Source: Meghimatium bilineatum
Lineage: Eukaryota > Mollusca > Gastropoda > Stylommatophora > Philomycidae
Assembly: GCA_034231615.1 (NCBI GenBank)
Contig: CM067306.1
Span: 36,686,071 to 36,750,070, forward strand
Length of the DNA stretch: 64,000 nt
Direction of reading: 5' to 3'
Below the pieces are notes generated by a model. The model ran no database searches. It was given only the letters and a program-made list of their open reading frames with translations, and had not been told where the DNA came from. Shown piece after piece: positions 11,650-22,194 of the stretch (positions are counted from its first letter, which is position 1; every line of letters begins with the position of its first letter). Both the position numbers and the translations under genes were made by a program.

Positions 11650-12790
11650 TATAGTTAGTTAGTCGTTGGATCATCATGACTGCAAACTGGATACATTCAT
11701 AGTTGCTCCAATCTCTCTCTGAGTGTATCTGCCATTACACTTCTGCTGACAGTACCGATCTTCTGCTGGTTGACTATCATTCTTCTGCACCCTCTAAAAT
11801 ATTCACTTTTAGCAACACTGCATTTCAAACCCTGATCTTTAATCCTGGACATTGAAAAAATAATCACCATCCACACTTGTCTCACTCTCGCGTGCTATAT
11901 CTTTTAAGGAGTTCAAAATGTAAGTTCGATAATCCATTGCCCCATCGCCCTAAGCCACAATCGCACATGACTCCAGTTGATCTGCTCTTTCGTTGCCTCG
12001 AACACCCACATGTTCCAGCAATAAAATAAATGTAACAACTTTCAGCCTCATCCTCCTCAAGGCCTCAATCCACTGTTCGTGAACAAGATCCATTTGTCAT
12101 CTACTAAGGTTTTCTGTTTCTTGGTTGGTTTGTCTAGTTAACCATTGGTGAAACCCACAGACGCAACCGCATGCGCGACCATGCAACAGAAAACCTTAGT
12201 AGAAGACATGCCTTTATATTGAGGTTATCTTCTTATAGAAGCTTCATGGCACGCCATCTATACAATCCTGTAGCCGTAACCTTTGATAATAGTTACCATG
12301 TTGTTCCGAGAAGCCGACATTGTGCTTGAACTAGTTACAGGCACGGTGTGGGTGGGCGGAACAACAAAGAAACCTGTCGCAACGGCCAGAGTTGTGCCCT
12401 GATGTCAACGTCTGTTTCGGCAGCATTAGACTCGAAACACCATTGAGTCGAATGGCTGCTGGGACAGAGGGAAGAGCACTTACGGGAATGCCCCATGTGC
12501 TGTGAGGCCAGTTTCTAATCATGAATCATAGAATCACTCAAGATGCATACCTGTGTTACCTTCTGTGTGCCTACCCACTCAAATGCTTTGGTCACCACCA
12601 TAATCTCCATGGTCATGCTACTCTTAGTAACAGCTAAGGCCCCACTCACCTCCCTGAATGTTTTACATGCACACTGAGCTGTGAAGGCCCAAGCACTGCG
12701 AACATTCATGAGGTAAGATTCTTTATAGAACATAGTCTTGAACTCCTCATGACCCTGGGTGAGCAGAGCTGTTGAAGCTAAAGGCATGCT
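11650..12790 (-). pseudogene. RNase H-bearing LINE (family 2), interrupted copy
   Basis: The first half of an RNase H domain is read on the minus strand at 12787-12515 (SAWAFTAQCACKTFREVSGA, then VCILSDSM). The second half follows at about 12095-11660 (HVGVRGNERADQL and the family tail). The two halves are separated by about 430 bp of unrelated sequence (about 12101-12530) that the copies at 3.7 and 8.4 kb lack, so something inserted into it. The frame is broken repeatedly. The 3' end near 11655 shares the TTAGTTAGTCGTTGGATCAT-type tail with other family copies. Confidence 0.65.
12101..12202. repeat. 20-bp inverted repeat with 62-bp loop
   Basis: CTACTAAGGTTTTCTGTTTC at 12101-12120 is the reverse complement of 12183-12202 with one mismatch. 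The pair sits at one edge of the insertion that splits the RNase H fragment, so it may be the terminal structure of a small foldback element or the end of a larger one. Confidence 0.7.
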
Positions 12791-12799
12791 GAAACAATC

Positions 12800-13045
12800 T
12801 GAGATGTCTCTTGTTCATCATAATCTTGGATGGACCAGCATCTATAGCATCCATTATTAATCTGTATATGCAGTTGTGTCTCTTCACGTGGCCAAAATAC
12901 CTCAGCTTTCTTGTTATAATGTTAATTAGAAGCCAACCATCTTTGATATTTTCTTATCACCTTTTGATTCATCTTTCTTCACTATCTATGGTATTCTCAA
13001 AATCCTTCTACATCATCTTCTGTAGCACTAGGAATGGGAAATATT
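12800..13045 (-). pseudogene. RTE-type LINE 3' fragment
   Basis: The minus strand reads RKLRYFGHVKRHNCIYRLIM, the '(K/R)xxYFGHxxR' segment near the C-terminus of one RTE subgroup (compare 15.5 kb and 22.3 kb). Flanking codons are degenerate. It is inactive. Confidence 0.55.
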
Positions 13046-13278
13046 AATACTAACATCAACTAATATTCTGTCACATTGTAGTAAGAAAAATATATATATA
13101 TGAATGTTCAAATAAGACTTGCTAGCCCCCACAATTCTATAGAAGGTGAATGATATTCTACACATCAACTGGAAAGTCAGAGCTTGAATTGTTTGAATGA
13201 ACATACGGTAGAACAGACAACTCTGGAGTGAGGGTAGTGAAATACAAAAGTGACACTAGTGCTTCAATTATTTCTTCT

Positions 13279-14286
13279 TCTTCTTCTTTCGTTCACTTGA
13301 AACATGTCTATATCTGTAATTCTGTCTCCTTAATAAAACTCACTGTCTTTTGTAGTTCATACAGTGTCCCATAGAGTTTTGATTCCAGTGTTGTTTCCTC
13401 TGGCCAATATGTCTGCCTCAACGTTTCATGCTCAGAACACTCTTGAAGTATATGTTTGGCACTCTGTGCTGCCTGTCCACATGGCCGTGTTGCCAATCTT
13501 GAACTTTGTATACATGTGACTGCGGAGTCGGTTGTGTCCTGTTCTGAGACGTAGAATTATAACTTGTTCTGGTCTGTTCATAATATGATAGTCATCTTGT
13601 GTTGGTGTTTGTGGCTTTCTTATTGACTTGATCATCTGTTTTTTCTGATGGTAGGTGATTGGTATATCTGGTTGGTCTTCGGCAGCACCTTCCTTAGCCA
13701 GTTGGTCTGCTTTTTCATTTCCTGGTATTCCACAGTGAGAGGGTATCCACTGCATGGTTACCCTATACTGGTAAGACAATTCGCTAAGTAGTTTTTTCAA
13801 GTCTGTTAGTTTTACAGACTGGAGAGCTTGAAGCACTGACCTTGCATCTGTCAGGAATACCACAGGCTGTAGGTCAGAGTTGGAGTTCAGCAGTTTTTTA
13901 GCTGCCACACTAATTGCCTGGATTTCTGCATCATAATTATTGCAGAATTTTCCTGTCGGTGTTCTGATTGTATCTCTAGGCTTGTGTGGATATTCTATAT
14001 ATACACCTGCACCTCCATTCCTCACGGCATTCTGTGCTGACCCATCTGTGTATACTCTGACCCATATATCTTGTGGATATTCCTCATCCAGGAAACTGAG
14101 GGTGACTGTCCTTCGCTGCACACTGTTCTGTTCGTCCACGCTTAGTATTCTTTTCACAGGGGTCTGAATGTATATTGGCATTCCATGTCTTTCACTCCAC
14201 GGGGTTTGTTCTGGTACAGGCCTTAAGGGGCTGTCAACTTCAGGTAGGTCTGTAAGTTGTCTGCGGTGTCGTTTAGCTTGATGGAT
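13279..14286 (-). mobile_element. LINE copy A (RNase H-bearing, 5'-truncated) with 13-bp TSD
   Basis: A 1.0-kb minus-strand insertion closely related to the copy at 17.7-21.8 kb. It encodes only the C-terminal part: a linker, then RNase H with VRVYTDGSAQNAVRNGG, NNYDAEIQAISVAAKKLL, FLTDARSVLQAL and HCGIPGNEKADQLAKEG, so all four acidic catalytic positions are present. It ends in a (GAA)n tail near 13279. The direct repeat AATTATTTCTTCT flanks it at 13266-13278 and 14287-14299; the 3' edge is blurred because the tail resembles the TSD. An 8-bp deletion (relative to copy C) near the end shifts the frame before the C-terminal cysteine/histidine finger. It is a dead-on-arrival insertion. Confidence 0.85.
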
Positions 14287-14382
14287 AATTATTTCTTCTG
14301 AGTTCATTCTCAAACTCTCCTGTTGTTTAGCTGGATGTAATCCAGAGAACAGAATGAAAGTAATAATAATATCTATAACTCA

Positions 14383-14560
14383 TCAATGTTGTAGAAGTGC
14401 CACATTGGAGACATCAACAGACAAGTCATCCAAACACTTGTACTCAGTCATTTGGATAAGTGTGGAAAAATCATGCCCTGACCATTTCTTGATGTTGCCA
14501 ATACAAGACTTTTGCAGCTCTTCTTCTTCCAATATCAACTGTTTTTTTGCACAATAGTTT
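14383..14560 (-). pseudogene. RTE-type LINE 3' terminal fragment
   Basis: From 14538 the minus strand is open for 51 codons to a stop at 14385-14383, reading GNIKKWSGHDFSTLIQMTEY and ending SNVALLQH. It resembles the 'IxxWTGxxxxxxxRMTEDRxxW...V' end of RTE-type ORF2. An AG precedes the open stretch, so I considered an armadillo exon, but the sequence does not look like armadillo helices. Confidence 0.4.
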
Positions 14561-15309
14561 TAGAAAGGAAACAATGCCTCATCATACATTCAAATGAAAT
14601 AAGCTTATGCCACTTCGCTACCACTAAAGTGGTTGTTTGTCTATTTGGCTGTGAACAAATATATTTATCTTATGGCTGATTTGTAACAGGTGTCAGTAAT
14701 ATTTATACAGTGGAATCCCTTTATAGTGCATCACTTTATATAATATATTTCTCCATTTAACAAAACTTTTCAAATGTAGGCATATTCTGTATTTCTTTAT
14801 ATTGTATATAGAAAACATTTCTGTTATAATTTTTGGATTCAGACTAAATTGTTATAATGGGATTTGACTGTATTCATAAGTTAATAAGACGCTCATAAGC
14901 TAGAATTGTTCTTTCTGTGTCTCCATATAGTGTCTAGTTCTCACATTTATATAAATGTATTTTCATGCAGGTCATGATCTACGAATGGTCAAAATGGTGA
15001 ATGGTCAAAAAATGATCATTCAACCTTATAAAAATTAGCTTTAAAACGGAATTTACCATTTTTATTCTTTTTTTTTTGCAGATTAAAGATAGAAACTATA
15101 CACATCTATTCTTAACACACAACTAAACACTGGCGGTTTGCTGGACCCGTTGAAGTGGTGATCCCACTCAATTTTATAATAGTCTGTAGGCACCATCACT
15201 TTTTTTCATGCGGCTCTTTGCTCCATAAAACGAGACAAAATAAAGCATTTACCCAAGTGCATAAACTGTCATGTCACACTTAAATGGGCAATGCGTTGAT
15301 ATTTAAGAC

Positions 15310-15705
15310 ACTACATTCTGGCCACAAAACAGTAGACGACAGAAATGATGCCTTTGAGATGTGGGTATATAGACGAATAGGGAGAACATCATGGAAAGAG
15401 AAGAAAACACAGAGAGGTGCTAAAAACACTTAATATGAAGAAAGAACTACTAAGAGAAATAAAGATCAAGCAAATAAAATATTTTGGACACATTAAAAGA
15501 CATGACACCTTATTGAAGATCTTACTTGAGGGAAAAGTCAAAGGGAAGCGAGCAAGAGGTAGGCAGAGACACAAGTGGGAGAGTAGCATCACAAGATGGA
15601 CAGGTTACAGTATAGTAGAGTGCACCACCAAGACAAGAGACAGGGGATGTTGGAGATCCGTTGCAGCCAACCTTCGTTGCAGAGATGGCACTTGATGATA
15701 AACTA
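15310..15705 (+). pseudogene. RTE-type LINE 3' end
   Basis: The plus strand at 15417-15695 reads LLREIKIKQIKYFGHIKRHD, GKVKGKRARGRQRHKW and CWRSVAANLRCRDGT before a stop. These are the usual C-terminal blocks of an RTE-type ORF2 ('YFGHIxRHx...GKVxGKRxRGRQRxxW...WRxxxANxxxRDGT'). It is truncated 5'. The region to 15870 appears to be its 3' untranslated tail or intron. Confidence 0.7.
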
Positions 15706-15880
15706 TCATTGTATTGTCTACACGTAAGACTTGTGTTTTCAATATCCTCAGTAATGTAAGATTGATAGATAAGCTAAACACTGAATAGAGTTTGGTGTCC
15801 CGTAGTTAGATCTAGGTGTCAGAATACACTAAAGTGTAAAGTGTGCAGTTTTTGCCCCCACCTATCCTATATGATGCATG

Positions 15881-16048
15881 CAGGGCCAGCCCTAACAATT
15901 GTGGGGCCCAATGCGAAACGGATTGTGCGGGGCCCAATCTGGGTAGGGAAGAGGATAATAAAATAAATTCTAATATGAATTTATGGGCCTATGAAGTGCG
16001 GGGCCCACTGCGGCCACATAGGTTGCAATGGCCTAAGACCGGCCCTTG
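15881..16048. mobile_element. hAT-type MITE
   Basis: A 168-bp element with imperfect terminal inverted repeats: CAGGGCCAGCCCTAA at 15881-15895 and, on the opposite strand from 16048, CAAGGGCCGGTCTTA. The CAGGGCCGGCCC terminus is typical of hAT superfamily elements. The flanks share ATGCAT (8-bp contexts GATGCATG before and ATGCATCC after), consistent with a degraded 8-bp TSD. There is no coding capacity; the interior repeats GGGGCCCA motifs. Confidence 0.65.
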
Positions 16049-16079
16049 ATGCATCCCATAAAACTATACCTCAGAGCAA

Positions 16080-16374
16080 GGCAACATTAACAAATTGAAC
16101 AGAAATTAACACAGGATATTTCTACTGAGAACGTGACACTACTATCTAAACTCGCACTCACACAGAATTGGTATTAGCAGCTCTGCAGCCTACATATGTG
16201 GGGCAGCAGCACAGACACCAGAACACGTAGGCCTACTACATGATTGTCACAGTTTCACTGTTCTCGAAATGACAATTGGACTTACAGGAGCTTCTGTGCA
16301 AAATAAGTTGTTGGGAACCCAAGATGACCTAAAACAAAGCGCTCTACACATGACCAATATTGGACTGGATGTTT
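16080..16374 (+). pseudogene. C-terminus of an RNase H LINE
   Basis: The plus strand reads YICGAAAQTPEHVGLLHDC, then GTQDDLKQSALHMTNIGLDV and a stop near 16373. The order 'C-G-x-x-x-QTxEHxLxDC ... GTxxDLxxxxxFxxxxGLxV' matches the C-terminal Cys/His finger and tail of an RNase H-bearing LINE ORF2, like LINE A/B/C here but a different, older family. It is 5'-truncated. Confidence 0.55.
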
Positions 16375-16610
16375 AACAATTGATCGCAGAAAAAGAAAAT
16401 ACATCCCAAAAATAATCACTGAAATAAATAGGCAGGACTATATATTTTTAAATATGTACAATAGGCCAATACTTATGACATCAAACGTAGCATACCAATC
16501 GCATAATCTCTCATCATCATTAAGTATCCTCTCCGCAACGTAGGTTGGCTGCAAAACACCCGTATTTTACCAATTTTCCCTGTAACATTTCCTGTATTTT
16601 ACCTTAGTGC

Positions 16611-16989
16611 GGCCAGGGTCCAACTCCTCTGTTGAGTTCTCCACTTAAGGAACCAGGCTCACGGATGAGAAACGGTTCAGTACCCAATGGGCACAGGCAC
16701 AGCACGTCCAATTACACAAGGCAAGTTCATAGACAGTGGAACACCTTGTGCGAGTCAGACGAGAGCAAAAATCGTCTGGGCGAAGAGTCGCCACTATGCG
16801 TGCCTGGAGACAGATATAGAGGCTGTCACAGGCTAAGGGTAGCCCACCCGAATTGTCAAGGTATGCCGAAATCGGATGTGCTAGGCCTACAAGGCGCATA
16901 ACGGTGGCACAACGTAATCATGCTCCCGGCGGAAATCGCACGGATATCCGTGATGGTTACAATGGAGCGAACGCAAAACAAACAAACAA
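16611..16989 (+). mobile_element. (AAAC)n-tailed retroelement, short copy with 10-bp TSD
   Basis: A 379-bp insertion flanked by the perfect direct repeat ACCTTAGTGC (16601-16610 and 16990-16999) and ending in an (AAAC)n-like run. Its sequence matches, in opposite orientation, the last 380 bp or so of the 1.2-kb element at 27439-28651, with moderate divergence. TSD, simple-repeat tail and 5' truncation indicate target-primed reverse transcription. I recognise no known family; short open frames on both strands are not clearly coding. Confidence 0.75.
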
Positions 16990-17019
16990 ACCTTAGTGCT
17001 TATGTAGAGCACAAGATGT

Positions 17020-17265
17020 TTGTAGTTGTATGATAACCAACAGACTATCGGTCTACGTGGTATACATATGAAAACATACACATGATAATATACAAGATAT
17101 TTTCAACCATAAGGTCTTTTCAAGAATATACAAAACAGTGAACAAACAATAGAAACAGTAAAAATAATGTTATCCTACTAAAATAGAGGCACCAGAATGC
17201 AGACATTAAAACAGTACGATGTCAAAGACGCCAATGACATACGAGTAAAAAAGTTGTCCTGGAAG
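17020..17265. repeat. Dispersed repeat, left arm of an inverted pair
   Basis: About 245 bp, diverged but alignable over its length to the reverse complement of 21865-22108; shared blocks include ACAGTGAACAAACAAT and the CATATGAAAACATAC region. The two arms bracket LINE B and the older LINE fragment it entered. There is no coding capacity. Confidence 0.65.
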
Positions 17266-17589
17266 CGGGTTTAAAAAAAAAAGTAAACGGGGGAAAATTA
17301 AAACGGTATGAAAAAAGTATTACTGAAAACAACATGGACAGCAATAAAATCCAAAATGTAAACAAATGAGTGATCGCAATTAAGGCTTAAGGGTACTAAA
17401 CTCAAATGTAAACCGATTTTAAAGGGCGTATCTAGATTTAGCATCAGTGGTAACGACAGTGACCTGGATATGAAAGCACCATGATGACAATCACCACTGA
17501 ATTGTATGGCGACAGGAGTAGGTTTGCTTTTTTTTAATGGCATGAAGATGCCTACAGAAGCGGCCACTCAATCTTAAGTCTGTCTCACC

Positions 17590-17743
17590 AATTAGTTAGT
17601 TGTTGGATCATCGTCACTGCACTAGGACAAGTCCATAGGTGCTCAGATCTCTCCTTGAGTGTGTCCGCCATTGTACGTTGACTGACCATCTTTCTATCTC
17701 GCCCACGAAACCTCTCCTTTCTAGCGACACCACATTTCAAATC
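17590..17743 (-). pseudogene. RNase H LINE (family 2) fragment, left part split by LINE B
   Basis: This stretch matches the 3' end region of the fragments at 3.7 and 8.4 kb (TTAGTTGTTGGATCATC..., then the family tail on the minus strand) and stops at ACATTTCAAATC. The homology resumes at 21796, on the far side of LINE B, so it was one fragment before that insertion. Confidence 0.75.
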
Positions 17744-20700
17744 TTCTTCTTCTTCTTTCGTTCACTTGAAACATGTCTATATCTGTAATTCTGTCTCCTT
17801 AATAAAACTCACTGTCTTTTGTAGTTCATACAGTGTCCCATAGAGCTTTGATTCCAGTGTTGTTTCCTCTGGCCAATATGCCTGCCTCAACGTTTCATGC
17901 TCAGAACACTCTTGAAGTATATGTTTGGCACTCTGTGCTGCCTGTCCACATGGCCGTGTTGCCAATCTTGAACTTTGTATACATGTGACTGCGGAGTCGG
18001 TTGTGTCCTGTTCTGAGACGTAGAATTATAACTTGTTCTGATCTGTTCATAATGTGATAGTCATCTTGTGTTGGTGTTTGTGGCTTTCTTATTGACTTTA
18101 TCATCTGTTTTTTCTGATGGTAGGTGATTGGTATATCTGGTTGGTCTTTGTTAGCACCTTCCTTAGCCAGTTGGTCTGCTTTTTCATTTCCTGGTATTCC
18201 ACAGTGAGAGGGTATCCACAGTGAGAGGGTATCCACTGCATGGTTACCCTATACTGGTAAGACAATTCGCTAAGTAGTTTTTTCAAGTCTGTTACTTTTC
18301 CAGACTGGAGAGCTTGAAGCACTGACCTTGCATCTGTCAGGAATACCACAGGCTGTAGGCCAGAGTTGGAGTTCAGCAGTTTTTTAGCTGCCACACTAAT
18401 TGCCTGGATTTCTGCATCATAATTATTGCAGAATTTTCCTGTCTGTGTTCTGATTGTATCTCTAGGCTTGTGTGGATATTCTATATATATACCTCACCTC
18501 CATTCCTCACAGCATTCTGTGCTGACCCATCTGTGTACACTCTGACCCATATATCTTGTGGATATTCCTCATCCAGGAAACTGAGGGTGACTGTCATTCG
18601 CTGCACATTGTTCTGTTCATCCTCGCTTAGTATTCCTTTCACATGGGTCTGAATGTATATTGGCATTCCATGGCTTTCACTCCACGGGGTTTGTTCTGGT
18701 ACAGACCGTAAGGGGCTGTCAACTTCAGGTAGGTCTGTAAGTTGTCTACGGAGTCGTTTAGCTTGATGGATAAAGCTGCTCCTTTTCAGTCGCCCCATTG
18801 CTAGATTTTGGAATCTTTCCTTCATTGGATGACTTGGCATACACTGAAACTTTTCTGCTTGAATTAGTACTTTTGTGTCTCTGCGTTCGCCAAGTGTTTG
18901 CATTCTTCCCATTTTCTGCATCTCTGCTATGGGTGTTGATTTCATTGCTCCCAACATTATTCTAAGTGCCTGGTTTTGCACTTTATCTAGATCTTGTAAT
19001 GTGGTGTTTGATGTAGGACACCATGCAACTGAACCATATTCCAGGTGTGGTCTTATGCCTTGCTGGTAAACTTTACTGAGTATATTTCCACTGGCTCCCC
19101 ATGTGGTTCCACTTAGTTTTCTCAGGATAGCTAGCTTCCTCCTGGCTTTTGTTGTTGCTTTGTTTATGTGCTGCTTCCATGTCAGCTTATCATCAAAAGT
19201 AACTCCGAGGTATGTGGGTTGTTTGTCTTCTTTCAAGAGCTCTCCATCTATCTTGATATGACCAGCGTTTTGTTTTGGTGAGAGGGTAAAGAGTGTAGTG
19301 CTGCACTTATCTGTGTTAATGCTGACGCACCATCTATTTGCCCATAAGGTTAGGGCATCGATAGCTCTTTGTATTTGTTTAGTGGCCACTGTTGCATGTT
19401 CTTCCGTGCACCAGATCACCAGGTCATCAGCATACATTGCCACTTTGATCCCATGTGGTAGTTCAGCAACTAGGTCATTGATGTAAACCAAGAAAAGTGT
19501 GGGTGACAGGACTCCTCCCTGGGGGACTCCATGACGCAGTAGAACTTTCTTGCTCTTGCGACCATCTAATTGTACCCTGGCTCTTCTATTATGCAGGTAT
19601 GCTTTTACCCATTTGTACATTCTTGAGCTAACCCTGCAATTTTGCAATTTCTTTAGGAGCCCTTCTTTCCAGACCTTATCAAATGCTTTCCTGAGGTCTA
19701 TCCATGCTGCTAGTACCAGTTTCTTTTCTTGGAAGGCATCCTCAATCTCTTGGGAGAGGTAGGTTGCCTGATCTTCAGTAGAGTAGCACTATCTGAAACC
19801 TGCTTGCTGTGATACCAGAAGGTTTTCACTTTCAAGGTACCACTGCATCCTAAGATTGATAATGCGTTCCATTGTTTTACATAGACAGCTTGTGAGGCTG
19901 ATGGGCCTGTAGTTGGAGACTGTGTTGCCATCTTTTCCTGATTTGAGGAGTGGTATCATTATTGCTTCTCTCCACGCCTGTGGTACATTACCTGTGGACC
20001 AGCTTGTGTTAAAGATCTGCAGTAGCTTTGCTCTTGCTGCAATTCCCAGGTTTCTAATCATTTCATTGGACACTCCATCAGCTCCAGGGGACTTTTTCAT
20101 TTTCAATTTGGATATTGCATGCTCCAGTTCTCTCATTGTGATTGGTGCCTCCATGACTTCAGGTATAGGTTCACCTTGTCCAATGTTTTGCTGGTTCTCT
20201 CGAACCTCCTGTTGTTTGTCTGGGCTGACTTTTACGTTATTGTCTTCTGCAAAGGAATCTGCAAAGTAATCAGCTGCATGTTTACCTGTTAAAATGTTTC
20301 TATCTTTATAAAGTGTGATCCTGGTATTTCTCCCTGTACCTTCATCATTTAGTTGTTTTACAAGTTTCCATAATTTCCTAGTATCTCTTTCTAGGTTCAG
20401 CGACTCTGTTTTTTCTTTCCAGCTGCTCCGTCTGGCTTGTAACTTGGCTCTTTGAAATTTAGCCTTTGTTTGCTGATATTTGTTGTGATGTTCTTGGCTA
20501 GGTCTGTTCTCAGCCTGCTGTCTAGATGTTTCCATCTCATTTTGCAGCTTTTCCAGTTCATCATTCCAGTAGGGTTTGTAGTTTTTGCGTGCCCCCCTGG
20601 GTATGGTTTTACTAGCAGCATGTAGTATACATCTATTAAATTCACTCACTGCTCTATTGATGTCTTTGTCCAAGTTCATGTTCTTAGCTAGAACACTGGT

Positions 20701-21795
20701 TAAATGCTGGTACATTTTCCAGTCTGCCCTTTTATAGTTCCACCTAGTGAGCGTGCTGCTGTCCTTGGTAAATTCATTGTGGATTTCCAGAAATACTGGT
20801 CTGTGGTCACCAACAACAAGCTGCTTTCCAACAACACGTGTGATGTTCCATTTCAAGCCTGGTGAGTGGAATGCCAGGTCTGGTGTAGAGGTGGTGTGCC
20901 ATGCTCTCGAGTAGAAGGTTGGCGAGTCTGCTGGCTGGTTAATAAGGATGAGATTATTTTCATCCTGCCAGCTCTCAAGTTCCTCACCTCTCTTGTCGAT
21001 ATGATCGTAGCCCCAGCTCTGAGAGTGGCTGTTGAAGCCACCACACACCATAAGTCTCTCTTTGTCTGGAATTGTGTCTAGTGCCAATGGTTTATCATTT
21101 GGGCAGTAGTAGTTCAGGAGATGGAATTCTGCACTGTCTGTTTTTAGGTGGAGCATCTGGTATTCTGCCCCTTCCATATATACTTCCAGCTGACATGCGC
21201 TGATATTGTTTTTAACAAGTGTCAGAATTCCACCTTTTCGCCTGTCCTTTCGGTCAGATCGGTAGCACTGGTAGCCTCTGATTTTGAAGGCTATGTCGCT
21301 GCTGAGGTGTGTTTCTTGGATACAGCATATGTTAACTTGTTCTTCACTGAGGACATTTTCAAGTTCCAATTTTTTGCTGTATCCATCTCTTTTACTGTTG
21401 ACACCCTCAGCATTATTTTTATTGGTCGTTTGCTTGTTTGGCCAGTAGCTCTATTCCCTTGCCTCCTGGCTCCTCAGGGCAATTGAGAAGGACTTCCAGT
21501 AACTGAGGTTGGGCCCTTTCGAGGTATAGGGCCAGGCACCATCCCTGCCTGAACGTCCGCCACAGGGCAGGCACCATAACTATTTATAGATGTAGACATG
21601 TTTCCATTGTGTTTTGTGCGTGGCATCCTGATTATCTGTGCGCCTTTTGGCTGGATGCCTCCGTCTTCAGCACTCTGCTTACTTGGGCAGGACTATGGTC
21701 CTGCTCGAGTGGGACTGCCCGACCAGTCTTAGTTTCCAGCCCCTGATGGCTGAACTAAGCCCCATCACCTCTGCACGGTGCTGGTCTCGATGGAG
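17744..21795 (-). mobile_element. LINE copy B: near full-length RNase H-bearing non-LTR retrotransposon
   Basis: A 4.05-kb minus-strand element flanked by the perfect 12-bp TSD ACATTTCAAATC (17732-17743 and 21796-21807) and ending in a (GAA)n tail. In transcription order it holds a short 5' region, an apurinic/apyrimidinic-type endonuclease, a reverse transcriptase and an RNase H. It carries no recognisable separate ORF1. Domain order and a C-terminal RNase H point to the I/Nimb-like group of LINEs; the clade is inferred. It inserted into an older RNase H LINE fragment. Copies A and C in this window are 5'-truncated relatives. Confidence 0.88.
17777..21440 (-). pseudogene. LINE B polyprotein: endonuclease, reverse transcriptase, RNase H (disrupted)
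   Basis: The reading starts upstream of the first methionine at 21369 (AEGVNSKRDGYSKKLELEN is in frame). The endonuclease shows NICCIQETHL, GGFNSHSQSWGY (the family usually has GDFN) and VVGDHRPVF. Reverse transcriptase blocks include KSPGADGVSNEMIRNLG, SNYRPISLTSCLCKTMERI, FDKVWKEGL, PQGGVLSPTLFLVYINDL and the catalytic VAMYADDLVIW. RNase H has VRVYTDGSA and NEKADQLAKEG. Lesions I can see: an in-frame TAG at 19789-19791 within the 'AGFR-CYSTEDQ' block, a 2-bp loss near 18490, a 17-bp tandem duplication near 18206-18235 and an 8-bp deletion near 17955. In cells it would have made and integrated cDNA of its own RNA; this copy cannot make the full protein. Confidence 0.88.
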
Positions 21796-21845
21796 ACATT
21801 TCAAATCAAGCTGACTTATTCTAGTCATGGAACAAGAGTCTCATC
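21796..21845 (-). pseudogene. RNase H LINE (family 2) fragment, right part split by LINE B
   Basis: The sequence resumes from the TSD as ACATTTCAAATCAAGCTGAC and continues through the tract that in the uninterrupted copy at 8.5 kb reads as the region before CCAGAGTCATC. It is the partner of 17590-17743. Confidence 0.7.
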
Positions 21846-21864
21846 TATTGGCCTATATAGGCCT

Positions 21865-22108
21865 AACCCATGACAACTTGTGTACACATATGTTATTGTC
21901 ACTTTGGACGCCCTACTATTTTAATGTCTGCGTTCTAGTGTCTCTATGATAGTACTATTGTTTTTACTGCTTTTATTGTTTGTTCACTGTTTGCTGTATA
22001 TATTCTTTAAAAAGAATATGATGAAAATATCTTGTATATTGTTATTTGTATGTTTTCATATGTAGGCCTATACCACATAGACTGATAGTCTGTTGGTGGT
22101 TGTAAAAC
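21865..22108. repeat. Dispersed repeat, right arm of an inverted pair
   Basis: This is the reverse-complement partner of 17020-17265. Shared blocks include ATTGTTTGTTCACTGTTT and GTATGTTTTCATATGTA. No gene is seen. Confidence 0.65.
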
Positions 22109-22194
22109 TAAACAAATCTGGTGTTCTACCTATGCCTAAGTAATTGTATATTCCTACAATTTTACAGAAGTCTTATTTATTATCGATTGTCGAA

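Noticed and set aside
14383-14538. Candidate missing armadillo exon on the minus strand, after an AG
   Set aside because: The 51-codon stretch ends at a stop and resembles the end of an RTE-type ORF2, not armadillo helices.
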